Shown: one piece after another, positions 43,391 to 53,728 of the stretch
Position numbering within the stretch: position 1 is the first letter of the stretch
How the letters are laid out: each line of letters starts with the position of its first letter
Assembly: GCF_009826935.1 (NCBI RefSeq)
Contig: NZ_WUMN01000010.1
Location: 42,337 to 106,336, forward strand
DNA length: 64,000 nt
Direction of reading: 5' to 3'
From: Flavobacterium sp. Sd200
GTDB taxonomy: Bacteria; Bacteroidota; Bacteroidia; Flavobacteriales; Flavobacteriaceae
Notes under the pieces: model-generated
What the model was told of the DNA's origin: nothing
Seen by the model: the letters and a program-made list of their open reading frames with translations, nothing else
Databases searched by the model: none
Program-made: the position numbers and the translations under genes

Positions 43391-45181
43391 ATGACAAAAA
43401 AAGATTCACACAGGCATTTTTTCTGCTTAGCAACTATAATTGTGCTGTGGTGTTTACCCTTAAATTTACACGCACAGCTTCTTCCGGGGGTAGACACCGA
43501 AAGTACAGAAAAGGCTCCTGTAGTACCCGAAGACTCTTTAGGCAGGCGTACACCCCGTGGCACAGTAGAAGGTTTTTTTAAGGCTGTAGCCGATGAAAAT
43601 TATATAAGGGCAAGCAGGTATTTACAGTTAAAACGTGCCTACCGCAAAACAAAACAAAGAGAACGTATTGTAAAAAACTTTAAACTGCTGCTCGATAAAG
43701 GCGGAAACATTACTGCCTATAGCTTTATAAGCAATAAAAACACAGGTTATGCAGATGACGACCTGCCCACAGCTACAGACAAGGTGGGCACAGTAACCAT
43801 TAACGGTGAAACCATTAACCTGTTGTTGGAAAATAACGAGCCAGATGATACCCCTGCCGTATGGCTGTTTTCATTAGAAACTGTAAATGCTATAGCAGCG
43901 GTAAATACAGACGATATTACACTTCTGGACAACATTCTTCCTGACTATTTTAAAAGTCGTACCCTGTGGGGTGTACCGCTTGGGCACTGGTTGGCAGTAG
44001 TTGTCTTTATTTTAGTATCCTACCTTTTAGCATGGATAATAATTTACGCCCTGTCTTTTATTGTTCTAAGCATTTGGAAAAAACTAAAAGAACAAAGTAA
44101 AACATACAATGTTATCAATATATTAGACCTTCCGCTAAGGCTGTATCTTGCCGTTTGGTTTTTTGTGGCAATTTCGCAGCAGGCAGGCTTGTCTATAATA
44201 GTACGGCAACGTTTCAGCTCATTGACGGTTACCATTGGCATTGTAGCATTTTTAATATTGTTATGGCGATTATCAGATACTGTGAGCAATTACGTAGGCG
44301 ATAAAATGACATTGCGCAAGCGAATTTCGGCTATATCGGTAATCTTGTTTTTAAGGCGCTCAGCAAAAGTGGCAATTGTTATTTTTGGCACTATTGCCAT
44401 ATTGGGAGCCATTGGTGTAGATGTTACCACCGGGCTTGCGGCATTGGGCATAGGTGGTATAGCCTTGGCATTGGGTGCACAAAAAACCATGGAAAATTTT
44501 GTAGGGAGTGTTACCCTTATTGCAGACCAACCTATTCGTGTAGGTGATTTTTGCAGAATTGGCGATATTAAAGGGACAGTAGAATCTATTGGTATGCGAA
44601 GCACACGCCTGCGTACAAGCGCAAGAACCGTGGTTACTATACCCAACGGAGACCTTTCTGCCAGCCGAATAGAAAACTTTGCGCACCGCGACCGATATCT
44701 TTTTAATCATACCTTTGAATTCAGAATGGAAACATCACCGGATCAGATAAGGTATTTACTGGTAGAATTCCGGTCTCTTTTATATGCACACCCCTGCATT
44801 AACCCCGATCCTGCAAAAGTGCGGTTTGTTGGGTTTACAGACAGCGCAATTAAAATCGAGTTTTTTGCCTACATAGAAGCAATATCGCTGGATGCCTCTC
44901 AGGAAATACAGGAAGACCTGCTACTGCATATAATGGATATTACTACTGCAGCCGGAACAGATTTTGCCTATCCGTCGCAAACATTATACTTTGCAAAGGA
45001 TAATGGGCTGTCTAACGAAAAAGTACAGCAAACTACTGAAACCGTCAGGCAGTGGAAAGAAGCTAACGACATGCAGTTACCTTCTTTTAGCGACGAACGT
45101 ATTGAAAATTTAAAAGGTACTGTACCTTATCCGCCGGAAGGCTCTGTATTAAAAAAGAACGGAGAAGAGGAAAAAGAATAA
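43391..45181 (+). CDS. MscS-family mechanosensitive ion channel with periplasmic N-terminal domain
   Basis: A 596-residue channel that releases solutes on hypo-osmotic shock. Signal peptide about 1-29 ending LNLHAQ, a periplasmic domain to about 190 (RGTVEGFFKAVADENYIRA), several membrane helices at about 195-345, the pore helix and start of the MscS domain LAALGIGGIALALGAQKTMENFVG at about 347-370, and the beta domain GDFCRIGDIKGTVESIGMRSTRLR after it. The longer N-terminal part is shared with MscK/YbdG-like larger channels rather than E. coli MscS. Charged C-terminal tail. Confidence 0.93.
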   Translation: MTKKDSHRHFFCLATIIVLWCLPLNLHAQLLPGVDTESTEKAPVVPEDSLGRRTPRGTVEGFFKAVADENYIRASRYLQLKRAYRKTKQRERIVKNFKLLLDKGGNITAYSFISNKNTGYADDDLPTATDKVGTVTINGETINLLLENNEPDDTPAVWLFSLETVNAIAAVNTDDITLLDNILPDYFKSRTLWGVPLGHWLAVVVFILVSYLLAWIIIYALSFIVLSIWKKLKEQSKTYNVINILDLPLRLYLAVWFFVAISQQAGLSIIVRQRFSSLTVTIGIVAFLILLWRLSDTVSNYVGDKMTLRKRISAISVILFLRRSAKVAIVIFGTIAILGAIGVDVTTGLAALGIGGIALALGAQKTMENFVGSVTLIADQPIRVGDFCRIGDIKGTVESIGMRSTRLRTSARTVVTIPNGDLSASRIENFAHRDRYLFNHTFEFRMETSPDQIRYLLVEFRSLLYAHPCINPDPAKVRFVGFTDSAIKIEFFAYIEAISLDASQEIQEDLLLHIMDITTAAGTDFAYPSQTLYFAKDNGLSNEKVQQTTETVRQWKEANDMQLPSFSDERIENLKGTVPYPPEGSVLKKNGEEEKE

Positions 45182-45300
45182 CCAATGTGCATTGAAAAAC
45201 TACTGTATTTCTGTAATTTCTTATTTATAATTATCTTCGTGTTTTAAAATCCAAACACACAATACAGGTTTAAATCCTGTAACGATTACAAACTGCATTA

Positions 45301-47400
45301 ATGAACAACCTTCTCGAAACCCCCATAGAATACCTTAAAGGTGTAGGGCCTGCACGCGGCGACCTGTTGCGCAAAGAGTTAGGTATTCATAAATATGCTG
45401 ATTTACTGAAATTATTTCCAAACCGTTATATAGACCGCACTAAATATTACCGAATTAACGAACTTTACAATAGCAATTCTGAGGTTCAGGTGGTTGGTAA
45501 GGTAGTAAATCTAAAAACCGTTGGCGATAAACGTGCACGGCTTGTAGCAACATTTACCGATGGTACAGGAGAAATGGAACTGGTTTGGTTTCAGGGTCAA
45601 AAATGGATACGTGAAAATATTAAGATCAATACCCCTTATGTAATTTTTGGCAAATGCACTGCTTTTAACGGTGTGTTTAATATGGCACATCCGGAAATGG
45701 AACTGCTTGCAGAGCACGAAGCCAGCCTTCGCAGTGCCATGCAACCCATTTATCCAAGTACAGAGAAGCTTACGCAGCGTGGCGTTACCAACAAAGTCGT
45801 AAACAAAATAATGCAGCAATTGTTTATAGAAACACAGGCATTATTCTCAGATCCTTTGCCTGCAGGCATGATAAACGAACTACAGCTTATACCTAAAAAT
45901 GCTGCACTGTTTAATATTCATTTCCCTAAAAATCAGGAAATACTTGCAAGGGCTCAGTTCAGGCTAAAGTTTGAAGAGCTGTTCTTTATTCAGTTGCAGC
46001 TAATTACCAAAAACCTTATCCGTAAGCACAAAATAAAAGGACATCCGTTTGGCAGTGTTGGCACTTACTTTACCGATTTTTACAACAACCATCTTCCGTT
46101 TGAACTTACAGGCGCGCAAAAGCGCGTGCTTAAGGAAATTCGTAACGATATGGGGCAGCCCGCCCAAATGAACCGCCTGTTGCAGGGCGATGTAGGCTCG
46201 GGCAAAACCATTGTGGCCTTAATGAGCATGCTGTTGGCACTTGACAATGGTTTTCAGGCATGCTTAATGGCACCAACCGAGATCCTGGCTAACCAGCATT
46301 TTATTGGTCTTAGCGAACTTGCAGCTCCATTAGGCATTACTATAAAAATACTTACAGGCTCTACCAAAACTGCCGAGAGGCGTGTTATTCATGAAGCGCT
46401 CGAAGATGGTTCGCTGCACATTATAATAGGTACTCACGCTTTGTTAGAAGATAAAGTGCAGTTTAAAAACCTTGGGCTTGCCATTATAGACGAGCAGCAT
46501 CGTTTTGGTGTAGAGCAGCGCAGTAAACTTTGGAAAAAGAACGACATACCACCGCATGTGCTGGTCATGACGGCTACCCCTATTCCGCGCACGCTTGCCA
46601 TGAGTTTGTATGGCGACCTCGATGTATCGGTCATAGACGAATTGCCTCCGGGACGCAAGCCCATTCAAACCGTACACAGGTTTGACAGTAACCGATTAAA
46701 GGTTTGGAAATTCCTGAAAGATGAAATTGCAAAAGGCAGGCAGGTGTATATTGTGTATCCGCTTATTCAGGAAAGCGAAAAAATGGACTATAAAGACCTG
46801 ATGGATGGATACGAGAGTATTAGCCGCGATTTTCCGTTGCCGCAATATAGCGTGAGCATTGTACACGGACAAATGAAGCCTGCCGAGAAAGACAGCGAAA
46901 TGGCACGTTTTGCCGCCAACAAAACCAACATTATGGTGGCTACCACAGTAATAGAAGTTGGTGTAAATGTGCCCAACGCCAGTGTTATGGTTATAGAAAG
47001 TGCCGAACGTTTTGGGCTCTCGCAACTACACCAGTTGCGCGGGCGTGTTGGACGTGGTGCAGATCAAAGTTACTGTATATTAATGACAGGCAGCAAACTA
47101 AGCAACGACAGCAAACTGCGCATGGAAACCATGTGCCGCACTAACGATGGCTTTGAAATTGCCGAGGTAGATTTAAAGCTCCGTGGGCCCGGCGATATTA
47201 TGGGTACACAGCAAAGCGGCGTGCTTAACCTTCAAATTGCTGATATTGTTAAAGACAAAGACATCTTGCTCCTTGCCCGTGAACAGGCAATAAAATTACT
47301 GAAAGATGATGCACCTATGGCGAAACCCGAGCATGCTGCACTGCGCAATGCCTTTATAGAAATTGGCAAAAAGAAAAATATCTGGAATTATATATCGTAG
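45301..47400 (+). CDS. recG: ATP-dependent DNA helicase RecG
   Basis: Branched-DNA helicase that regresses stalled forks and processes Holliday junctions. N-terminal wedge/OB domain (about 1-240), Walker A GDVGSGKTIVAL near 296-307, motif II DEQH in IIDEQHRFGVEQR near 396, MTATPIPRT near 424, and the C-terminal QLRGRVGRG motif. The 699-residue length is normal. Flanked by the MscS and SDR genes on the same strand but with 120- and 183-base gaps, so probably separately transcribed. Confidence 0.97.
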   Translation: MNNLLETPIEYLKGVGPARGDLLRKELGIHKYADLLKLFPNRYIDRTKYYRINELYNSNSEVQVVGKVVNLKTVGDKRARLVATFTDGTGEMELVWFQGQKWIRENIKINTPYVIFGKCTAFNGVFNMAHPEMELLAEHEASLRSAMQPIYPSTEKLTQRGVTNKVVNKIMQQLFIETQALFSDPLPAGMINELQLIPKNAALFNIHFPKNQEILARAQFRLKFEELFFIQLQLITKNLIRKHKIKGHPFGSVGTYFTDFYNNHLPFELTGAQKRVLKEIRNDMGQPAQMNRLLQGDVGSGKTIVALMSMLLALDNGFQACLMAPTEILANQHFIGLSELAAPLGITIKILTGSTKTAERRVIHEALEDGSLHIIIGTHALLEDKVQFKNLGLAIIDEQHRFGVEQRSKLWKKNDIPPHVLVMTATPIPRTLAMSLYGDLDVSVIDELPPGRKPIQTVHRFDSNRLKVWKFLKDEIAKGRQVYIVYPLIQESEKMDYKDLMDGYESISRDFPLPQYSVSIVHGQMKPAEKDSEMARFAANKTNIMVATTVIEVGVNVPNASVMVIESAERFGLSQLHQLRGRVGRGADQSYCILMTGSKLSNDSKLRMETMCRTNDGFEIAEVDLKLRGPGDIMGTQQSGVLNLQIADIVKDKDILLLAREQAIKLLKDDAPMAKPEHAALRNAFIEIGKKKNIWNYIS

Positions 47401-47583
47401 TACAAAAGTTTAAGGTTAATAAAGCTGCTAAACTAAAACTGCAATAATATTAACATTAGTCTGTACTTTTTGAAGCACTCATCCCATTGCTTTAAAAAGA
47501 AACTTTGATTAGCGTTAATTAACGGATCCTTAATAACCAACCCATTATTTGTTTGTAATTTTAATACATAAACAATTACAAAC

Positions 47584-48375
47584 ATGAGCACATTTAAAGG
47601 AAAAACAGTTATAGTTACCGGTGCTGCAATGGGTTTGGGCCTTGCAGCAAGTAAAGTTTTGGCAGAAAAAGGCGCTAACCTTTCTATTGTAGATTATAAT
47701 GAAGAAGCACTTTCAAAAGCCAAAGAAGAAATTAATGCCATTGCACCCGAAACTAAGGTACTTACTGTTGTAGCAGACGTATCGGATGAGCTGGCTGTGA
47801 TAAACTACATTGACAAAACAGTATCTGAATTTGGCCGCATAGACGGTTTTTACAACAATGCCGGTATAGAAGGCAAACAGGCTCCGCTGGTGGAATATGA
47901 TATTAATGTATTTAAAAAAGTTATAGACATCAACCTTATGGGTGTTTATTACGGGCTTAAGCACGTTATACCCGTCATGCAAAAAAATGGTGGTGGTAAA
48001 ATTGTAAATGTGGCATCGGTTGGCGGTATCAGGGGTGTTATCAATCAAATGCCATATGTTGCCAGTAAGCATGCGGTGTCGGGCATGACAAAAAATGCAG
48101 CTATAGAATATGGTAAAGACAATATTTTTACCAACGCTATAGCACCGGGTGCCATACTTACGCCAATGGTTGCAGAAGCCTTTAAACAGGTAAACCCTGC
48201 CGACCCTAAAGCAGCCGAGAAAGAATATGCACAAAGAAACCCAACACGCAGACTCGGCGACCCCAAAGATGTGGGAAATTTAGTAGCCTTTTTGCTTAGT
48301 GATGAATGCCAGTACGTAAACGGTCAAACAATTGCTATAGATGGCGGCGAGTCTAATCTTTATGGCAATTCGTAA
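47584..48375 (+). CDS. Short-chain dehydrogenase/reductase
   Basis: Classical SDR oxidoreductase of 263 residues: nucleotide loop VTGAAMGLGLAAS (TGxxxGxG) near 10-22, NNAG near 91-94, catalytic Ser in NVASVGG near 142 and YVASK (Tyr/Lys pair) near 158-162; IDGGESN at the C-terminus. The Asp after beta2 (SIVDYNEE) favours NAD(H). Resembles glucose-1-dehydrogenase or cyclopentanol-type SDRs, but the substrate cannot be read from the sequence. Confidence 0.92.
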   Translation: MSTFKGKTVIVTGAAMGLGLAASKVLAEKGANLSIVDYNEEALSKAKEEINAIAPETKVLTVVADVSDELAVINYIDKTVSEFGRIDGFYNNAGIEGKQAPLVEYDINVFKKVIDINLMGVYYGLKHVIPVMQKNGGGKIVNVASVGGIRGVINQMPYVASKHAVSGMTKNAAIEYGKDNIFTNAIAPGAILTPMVAEAFKQVNPADPKAAEKEYAQRNPTRRLGDPKDVGNLVAFLLSDECQYVNGQTIAIDGGESNLYGNS

Positions 48376-48400
48376 ATTTTAAACGGTTATATCAAACAAA

Positions 48401-48436
48401 AAATCCTGTAACGAAATACTATTCGCTACAGGATTT
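48401..48436. terminator. Bidirectional terminator
   Basis: A 10-bp outer stem (AAATCCTGTA and complement) plus a 4-bp inner stem separated by one mismatch, flanked by A-run and T-run. It lies between the convergent SDR and pseudouridine synthase genes. Confidence 0.85.
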
Positions 48437-48454
48437 TGCTTTTATGCTCTTCTG

Positions 48455-50140
48455 CTAAAAACTTTCCTGAATTTCAAACGAAACAGTTTGTTGTGTTACC
48501 GGATGTATAAACTGTAAATAAGCCGCATGCAGGCACAGCCTGTCCCAACCGGTGCCATACAGGTCGTCTCCCACTATGGGTGCATTGAGCCCAAGCTCAT
48601 GAGCCGAATGCATGCGTAACTGGTGGGTTCTTCCAGTTAAAGGCCAAAAGTGCACTTTAGTTGTGGTTTGATTCCTTTCTACCACTTTCCATTTTGTAAT
48701 TGACCTTTTTCCAAAATCGAAACATACCAATTGCCTTGGCCTGTTGTCCAGGTCACCACGCAGTGGGAGGCTTATTTCTCCTTCGTTACCATTTATAACT
48801 TTGCTCAATAGAGCTGTATATCTTTTAGTAACGGTTCTTGATATAAATTGCTTTTGTATGTTTTTGTGGGCATCTTTAGTCTTGGCAACAACCATAATGC
48901 CCGATGTAGACATATCCAGGCGGTGTATTATAAGAGGCTCTATACCATCATATCTGGCTTTTAGCCTTGAATAAACCGAATCGTAAACCGCAATGCCGGG
49001 AACCGAAAGTAACTCGGCAGGTTTATTTACTACAACAAAGCTGTCGTCTTCAAAAATAATTTCGAGCTGCTTGCCCTCTCCCTGGTTTATTAGTAGCGGG
49101 TTCGGATCCATTTCTATGCCCTCCAACATGTGTTTAAGTATGGGCTGACACTTGCCTGTACATGCCGGGTAAAACTGTTTATGCTTGCGCACCTCAGATT
49201 TTGGAGGTGAACCCCACCAAAACTCGGCCATTGCAAGCGGTTGCAATCCATTTAAAAAGGCATATTGCAGTAGCTTAGGTGTAGCGCACTCTCCGGCTGC
49301 CGCAGGAGGTTTGCCAAATACTGTTTCGCTAAAAATATCATACAGGCTTTTTTGTTTACCGTAAATGTTCAAAAAAGAATATTGCTCAAAAAGCTGCTGT
49401 TGCAATGCGGCTGATTTTTCTCTTCGCTCTCTTTTTAATCTTTCAACAGTATCATCAAAAACAGCCAGCGCCGTTCTGATTTTATCAAGTTCCTGACTCC
49501 AGTAACTGCAAAGCAACCTGAACTGATGCTGATCGTTATGGCTATGCTTAACTAAATAGGCTTCGAGGCGTGTATAATGCTTTTCATTTAAAACAGCCTT
49601 TTGTTCCTGTCTTAGCTTTTTCCGGTAACTTTTGTTTTGCTTTAAACGTTCTTTAATCTCTGCTATTTCTTTTTCAGATATTGCTGTAAAATGCTCTGCT
49701 TCCTGCTTAAGCCTGATGTATTGTTCATCATTCTCTATAGCCTCAACCTGGTCGTTAATACTGTTTAGAATATATTGCTCTTTCAGGAAAAAACTATCCT
49801 GCGTTAGCATATCAAAAACAGGAGGTACAAATTTAGGATGGTCGTTAGAATCGGCAAGTTTACCCGAAAATGCCGATAAATAGCCCAATTTGCCATCGGC
49901 ATCTTCAACCACCAAAATGCCAAACATCTTGCCTATTACAAGTCCCTCACGTTTATCGTCTAACCCAAAGTTATGGTCAAGCGAAGTATGATTTTCTAAA
50001 TAACCCTGCAACTGTGTAGCAGCGATTATACTTAATGGGTGAGGCTCATAAAAAAACGGAAAAGTAAACCGTTCAGGCAAGGCTATTCCATCAATATCGC
50101 TATCATTAAAATATGTAATTCTGTCCTGACCGCTGTTCAC
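48455..50140 (-). CDS. RluA-family pseudouridine synthase with long N-terminal extension
   Basis: RNA uridine isomerase. The catalytic domain occupies about residues 350-561, with the catalytic Asp in HRLDMSTSGIMVVAK near 407 and LTGRTHQLRMHSAHEL near 500. The first 340 residues are unusual for E. coli RluA or RluC but common in Bacteroidota homologues: a mixed domain, a long coiled coil at about 130-260, and a Cys-containing segment near 280-345 (CTGKCQPIL). No S4 domain. Target RNA unknown. Monocistronic, divergent from priA. Confidence 0.9.
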   Translation of the reverse strand: MNSGQDRITYFNDSDIDGIALPERFTFPFFYEPHPLSIIAATQLQGYLENHTSLDHNFGLDDKREGLVIGKMFGILVVEDADGKLGYLSAFSGKLADSNDHPKFVPPVFDMLTQDSFFLKEQYILNSINDQVEAIENDEQYIRLKQEAEHFTAISEKEIAEIKERLKQNKSYRKKLRQEQKAVLNEKHYTRLEAYLVKHSHNDQHQFRLLCSYWSQELDKIRTALAVFDDTVERLKRERREKSAALQQQLFEQYSFLNIYGKQKSLYDIFSETVFGKPPAAAGECATPKLLQYAFLNGLQPLAMAEFWWGSPPKSEVRKHKQFYPACTGKCQPILKHMLEGIEMDPNPLLINQGEGKQLEIIFEDDSFVVVNKPAELLSVPGIAVYDSVYSRLKARYDGIEPLIIHRLDMSTSGIMVVAKTKDAHKNIQKQFISRTVTKRYTALLSKVINGNEGEISLPLRGDLDNRPRQLVCFDFGKRSITKWKVVERNQTTTKVHFWPLTGRTHQLRMHSAHELGLNAPIVGDDLYGTGWDRLCLHAAYLQFIHPVTQQTVSFEIQESF

Positions 50141-50280
50141 TTTATAAAGTTGTTTTTAAAAATGCGAAAGTAATTGATATTCTTTAAACCTAACAGATAT
50201 AAAATACTTTAACGCTTACTTGTTTAAACATATGCTGTTACTGCTTGTTGCAGAACCCTGTTCAATTGCAGGAAAACTTT

Positions 50281-50288
50281 TATCTTTG
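50281..50288 (+). promoter_or_regulatory. -7 element of the priA promoter
   Basis: TATCTTTG, an exact TAnnTTTG match, 18 bases before the ATG. The nearest TTG elements are 12 and 30 bases upstream, so the -33 half is not ideal. Confidence 0.6.
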
Positions 50289-50306
50289 TAACATTAACGC
50301 CAGTAT

Positions 50307-52760
50307 ATGCCTTGTTTTATTGAAGTGATTCTGCCGCTTGCCCTGCCGCGCACTTTTACCTATGCGGTGAACGAGGCAGAATATGCTTTTTTGAAGCCCG
50401 GCATGCGTGTGGCTGTTCCTTTTGGCAAAAACAAGTTATATACAGGCCTGGTAGCATCTTTGCATCAAAACCCACCCCAACTGTATATTGCTAAAGACAT
50501 TCACCAAATACTGGACGACTCGCCTATTGTTACCCAAAACCAATTAAAGCACTGGCAATGGGTGGCAGATTATTATATGTGTAGTGTGGGCGAAGTGTAC
50601 AGATCAGCCTTGCCATCCGGACTATTGCTGGAAAGCGAGACCATTATTACCTCTAAAAAAGATTTTGATATTGTTGCCGCTAATCTTAGCGACGAAGAAT
50701 ATATGGTGTATGAAGCCTTACAGGTGCAAAGTGCATTAAAAGTGGGCGAAGTAGCTACAATACTCAATAAAAAAACAATACTCCCTGTTTTAAATAAGCT
50801 TATCAGCAAAAATGCCATTTCGTTACAGGAAGAAATAAACGAAAAATACAAACCAAAAACAATTAAATACCTACGTTTACACGAAGAGTTTTTAAAAGAA
50901 GAACAGCTTAATGAATTATTACAGCTTTTAGGCCGCGCACAAAAACAACGTGAGGCTATACTTTCTTATTTTCAGTTACAGGCACGTGATAAAAAGCCCG
51001 TTACAGTAAAAAAACTTACCGAATCGTCTGGCACAACGGCAGCCGTAATAAAATCGTTGGTAGACAAAAACATATTCGAAGAGTATTTTCTGGAAGAAGA
51101 CCGTATACAGTTTAAGGGTAAAGAAAATGCAGGTTTCAACCTTAGCGAAAAACAGCAGGAGGCTTTTGAAACCATAAAAAAAGGATTTGAAACCCATGCC
51201 GTTACTTTGCTGCATGGAATAACTTCAAGCGGCAAAACTGAAATATATATAAAGCTCATAGAAGAATGCATTGCAACAGGTAAACAAACCTTACTGCTAT
51301 TGCCCGAAATTGCATTAACCACTCAGCTTATAGCACGCTTTGCAGCCTATTTTGGTAATAAGGTTGCGGCCTTTCATTCTAAGTACAATAATAATGAACG
51401 TATAGAAACGTGGCAGCAAACACTACAGGCATCAGAAAAAGCACAAGTGATTATAGGTGCACGATCGGCTCTTTTTCTTCCGTTTCAAAACCTTGGCCTT
51501 ATAATCATAGATGAGGAACATGAGCAAAACTACAAGCAACAGGACCCTGCCCCACGATATCATGCCCGCGATGCTGCCATAGTACTGGCTTCCTATACCA
51601 ACGCCAAAGTATTATTAGGATCGGCTACACCAAGTTTGGAGAGTTACATGAACGTTACATCGGGCAAATATGCATTGGCAGAGCTTAAAGAACGTTTTGG
51701 CCGTGTACTGCCGCCCGAAATTGTGCTTGTAGACTTAAAAGATAAATATAAGCGAAAGCAAATGACCGGGCATTTTAGCGATACCCTTATAGAACAGATA
51801 GCCGAAACACTGGCTATTGGCAAACAGGTTATTCTTTTCCAGAACCGTCGTGGCTTTTCGCCCTGGATAGAATGCATGACCTGTGGCCATGTGCCACAAT
51901 GCCCACAATGCGATGTAAGCCTTACCTATTATAAATATAAAAACCAGTTACGCTGCCACTACTGCAGCTATCATATTGCAAGCCCCAACAATTGCCATAA
52001 ATGCCACAGCACAGATATTAGTGCAAAAGGCTTTGGAACAGAGCAAATTGAGCAGGAACTGAAAGTGCTTTTTCCGGAAAAGAATTCGTGGCGCATGGAT
52101 CAGGATACTACGCGGGGCAAACACGGCTATGAAAAAATTATAGACTCTTTTAAAAATAAGGAGATCGATATATTAGTGGGCACACAAATGCTTGCCAAAG
52201 GATTGCATTTTGATAATGTAGGGCTGGTAGGGATACTTAACGCCGACAATATGCTATATCAGCCTGATTTCAGGGCTTTTGAACGCGCCTATCAAATGAT
52301 GGTTCAGGTTGCAGGACGTGCCGGTCGCCGTGATGAACGCGGAAAGGTATTTATACAAACCTATAATCCGCTGCATAATGTTATACGCCAAGTTACGGAT
52401 AACGACTACATAGGCATGTTTAAAGAACAGGTTTATGAAAGGCACAATTTTAAATATCCGCCATATTATCGTTTGGTACGTGTAACACTTAAAAACAAAG
52501 ACTACGAAAAACTTAAAAATGCTGCTTTGTGGCTATATAATGTACTTTCGCAACAGCTTAACGGCCTACCCGTACTTGGCCCCGAAGAACCTGCTGTTAG
52601 CCGCATACGCAATGAATACATCAGAACTATAATGATAAAGATACCGTTAGGAGCAGCGCTGGGTACAACTAAACGCCATATACAAAAAATACTGGACAGC
52701 CTTGATGCCGTGCCACAATATAAATCGGTAAAAGTAACTGTAAATGCAGATCCTTATTAA
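50307..52760 (+). CDS. priA: Primosomal protein N' (replication restart helicase PriA)
   Basis: Restarts stalled replication forks. N-terminal 3'-DNA-binding domain (1-105), winged-helix region, Walker A GITSSGKTEIY near 304, DEEH in IIDEEHEQNYKQQ near 402, and a cysteine-rich zinc region at about 526-570 with eight Cys (CMTCGHVPQCPQC...CHYCSYH...CHKCHS). Length (817) is longer than E. coli (732) but usual for Bacteroidota. The ATG follows a good -7 element by 18 bases. Confidence 0.97.
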   Translation: MPCFIEVILPLALPRTFTYAVNEAEYAFLKPGMRVAVPFGKNKLYTGLVASLHQNPPQLYIAKDIHQILDDSPIVTQNQLKHWQWVADYYMCSVGEVYRSALPSGLLLESETIITSKKDFDIVAANLSDEEYMVYEALQVQSALKVGEVATILNKKTILPVLNKLISKNAISLQEEINEKYKPKTIKYLRLHEEFLKEEQLNELLQLLGRAQKQREAILSYFQLQARDKKPVTVKKLTESSGTTAAVIKSLVDKNIFEEYFLEEDRIQFKGKENAGFNLSEKQQEAFETIKKGFETHAVTLLHGITSSGKTEIYIKLIEECIATGKQTLLLLPEIALTTQLIARFAAYFGNKVAAFHSKYNNNERIETWQQTLQASEKAQVIIGARSALFLPFQNLGLIIIDEEHEQNYKQQDPAPRYHARDAAIVLASYTNAKVLLGSATPSLESYMNVTSGKYALAELKERFGRVLPPEIVLVDLKDKYKRKQMTGHFSDTLIEQIAETLAIGKQVILFQNRRGFSPWIECMTCGHVPQCPQCDVSLTYYKYKNQLRCHYCSYHIASPNNCHKCHSTDISAKGFGTEQIEQELKVLFPEKNSWRMDQDTTRGKHGYEKIIDSFKNKEIDILVGTQMLAKGLHFDNVGLVGILNADNMLYQPDFRAFERAYQMMVQVAGRAGRRDERGKVFIQTYNPLHNVIRQVTDNDYIGMFKEQVYERHNFKYPPYYRLVRVTLKNKDYEKLKNAALWLYNVLSQQLNGLPVLGPEEPAVSRIRNEYIRTIMIKIPLGAALGTTKRHIQKILDSLDAVPQYKSVKVTVNADPY

Positions 52761-52779
52761 ATAAAGGAGGGTTTCCCTG

Positions 52780-52810
52780 GTTCCCTCTCTCTTTTAAAAA
52801 GAGAGGGAAC
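52780..52810. terminator. Hairpin between priA and the LytTR regulator gene
   Basis: GTTCCCTCTCT pairs with AGAGAGGGAAC (11 bp), with a TTTTAAAA loop region. Lies 20 bases after the priA stop and 47 before the convergent stop. No T-run beyond the stem. Confidence 0.6.
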
Positions 52811-52856
52811 ACAAAATATGGGGAGATATATAAAACAGAGAAGTTTTATACTAATA

Positions 52857-53555
52857 TTATTGAGGCCTGTTTAGGGCTTTTGCAAGGTCTTCTTTTTTAT
52901 TCCTGCTGAGTGGAATTTTTGTATTCCCTATTTCGGCAAATTTGCTGTTAAAACGTTCTACTTTATCTATATTGATAATGTATGATTTATGAACTCTTAA
53001 AAATCTATCGGCCGGGAGCTCGCCTTCAAAAGATTTCATTGTAGAGAGCACTAAATGCGTTTCGTCGTCGGTATTGATCTTTATATAATCACCAAAAGCT
53101 TCAACCCATTTGATCTTAGCCAAAAAGATCTTGAAATTTTTAAGGTTGCTTTTTACAAAAATAAATTCTCCCTCGTCTTCAGGCACATCTTTTTTCAGCT
53201 GATGCATTTCAAATGCTTTTTGTACAGCTTTATTAAAACGGTCTTTAGTAACGGGTTTGTGCAGATAATCTACAGCGGCATAATCAAAGGCTTTAAGGGC
53301 ATAATCTGATTTGGAAGAGACAAAAATGATCTGTGGCCGCGTTTTAAGGCCATCGAGCAGGTCAAAACCGCTTTGCACCGGCATTTCTATGTCCAGAAAA
53401 AGTAAATCTACCGGTTTGTGCAGTATACAGTTTCGTGTTTCGGACGCGTTAGAAAAATCTCCCACGAGAGTCAGATCAGGATGTTCGTTAACCAGTTTAG
53501 CAATTGTGATCCTTTGAATTGTGCTATCATCTACAACAACACAGTTAAGTTTCAT
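52857..53555 (-). CDS. LytTR-family response regulator, orphan
   Basis: A 232-residue regulator: receiver domain (1-120) with phosphoacceptor Asp55 (LLFLDIEMPVQSG) and Lys in LHKPVTKDRF, then a LytTR DNA-binding domain (about 130-230; FLRVHKSYIINIDKVERF). No kinase gene is adjacent, so it must be served by a distant or shared kinase. It differs clearly from the regulator at 25737. Divergent from the ribosomal-protein operon. Confidence 0.93.
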   Translation of the reverse strand: MKLNCVVVDDSTIQRITIAKLVNEHPDLTLVGDFSNASETRNCILHKPVDLLFLDIEMPVQSGFDLLDGLKTRPQIIFVSSKSDYALKAFDYAAVDYLHKPVTKDRFNKAVQKAFEMHQLKKDVPEDEGEFIFVKSNLKNFKIFLAKIKWVEAFGDYIKINTDDETHLVLSTMKSFEGELPADRFLRVHKSYIINIDKVERFNSKFAEIGNTKIPLSRNKKEDLAKALNRPQ

Positions 53556-53664
53556 TTGTTCTCTAGTTTTTTGGAATGTTTAGTAATAAGGTATTTTTGT
53601 TGGATTGATTACAAATATAAAGAAAAAATCGTTTTTTAGATATACAAAAAAGCAAAAATAGGTA

Positions 53665-53694
53665 TTGCACAATAAATATAAATAACTAAATTTG
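53665..53694 (+). promoter_or_regulatory. Promoter of the rpsF-rpsR-rplI operon
   Basis: TTG at 53665-53667, 19-base spacer, TAAATTTG at 53687-53694: a textbook Bacteroidota promoter, 34 bases before the rpsF ATG. Confidence 0.82.
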
Positions 53695-53728
53695 CACCCA
53701 ATTTTATAACAAAATAAATTTTACTATT

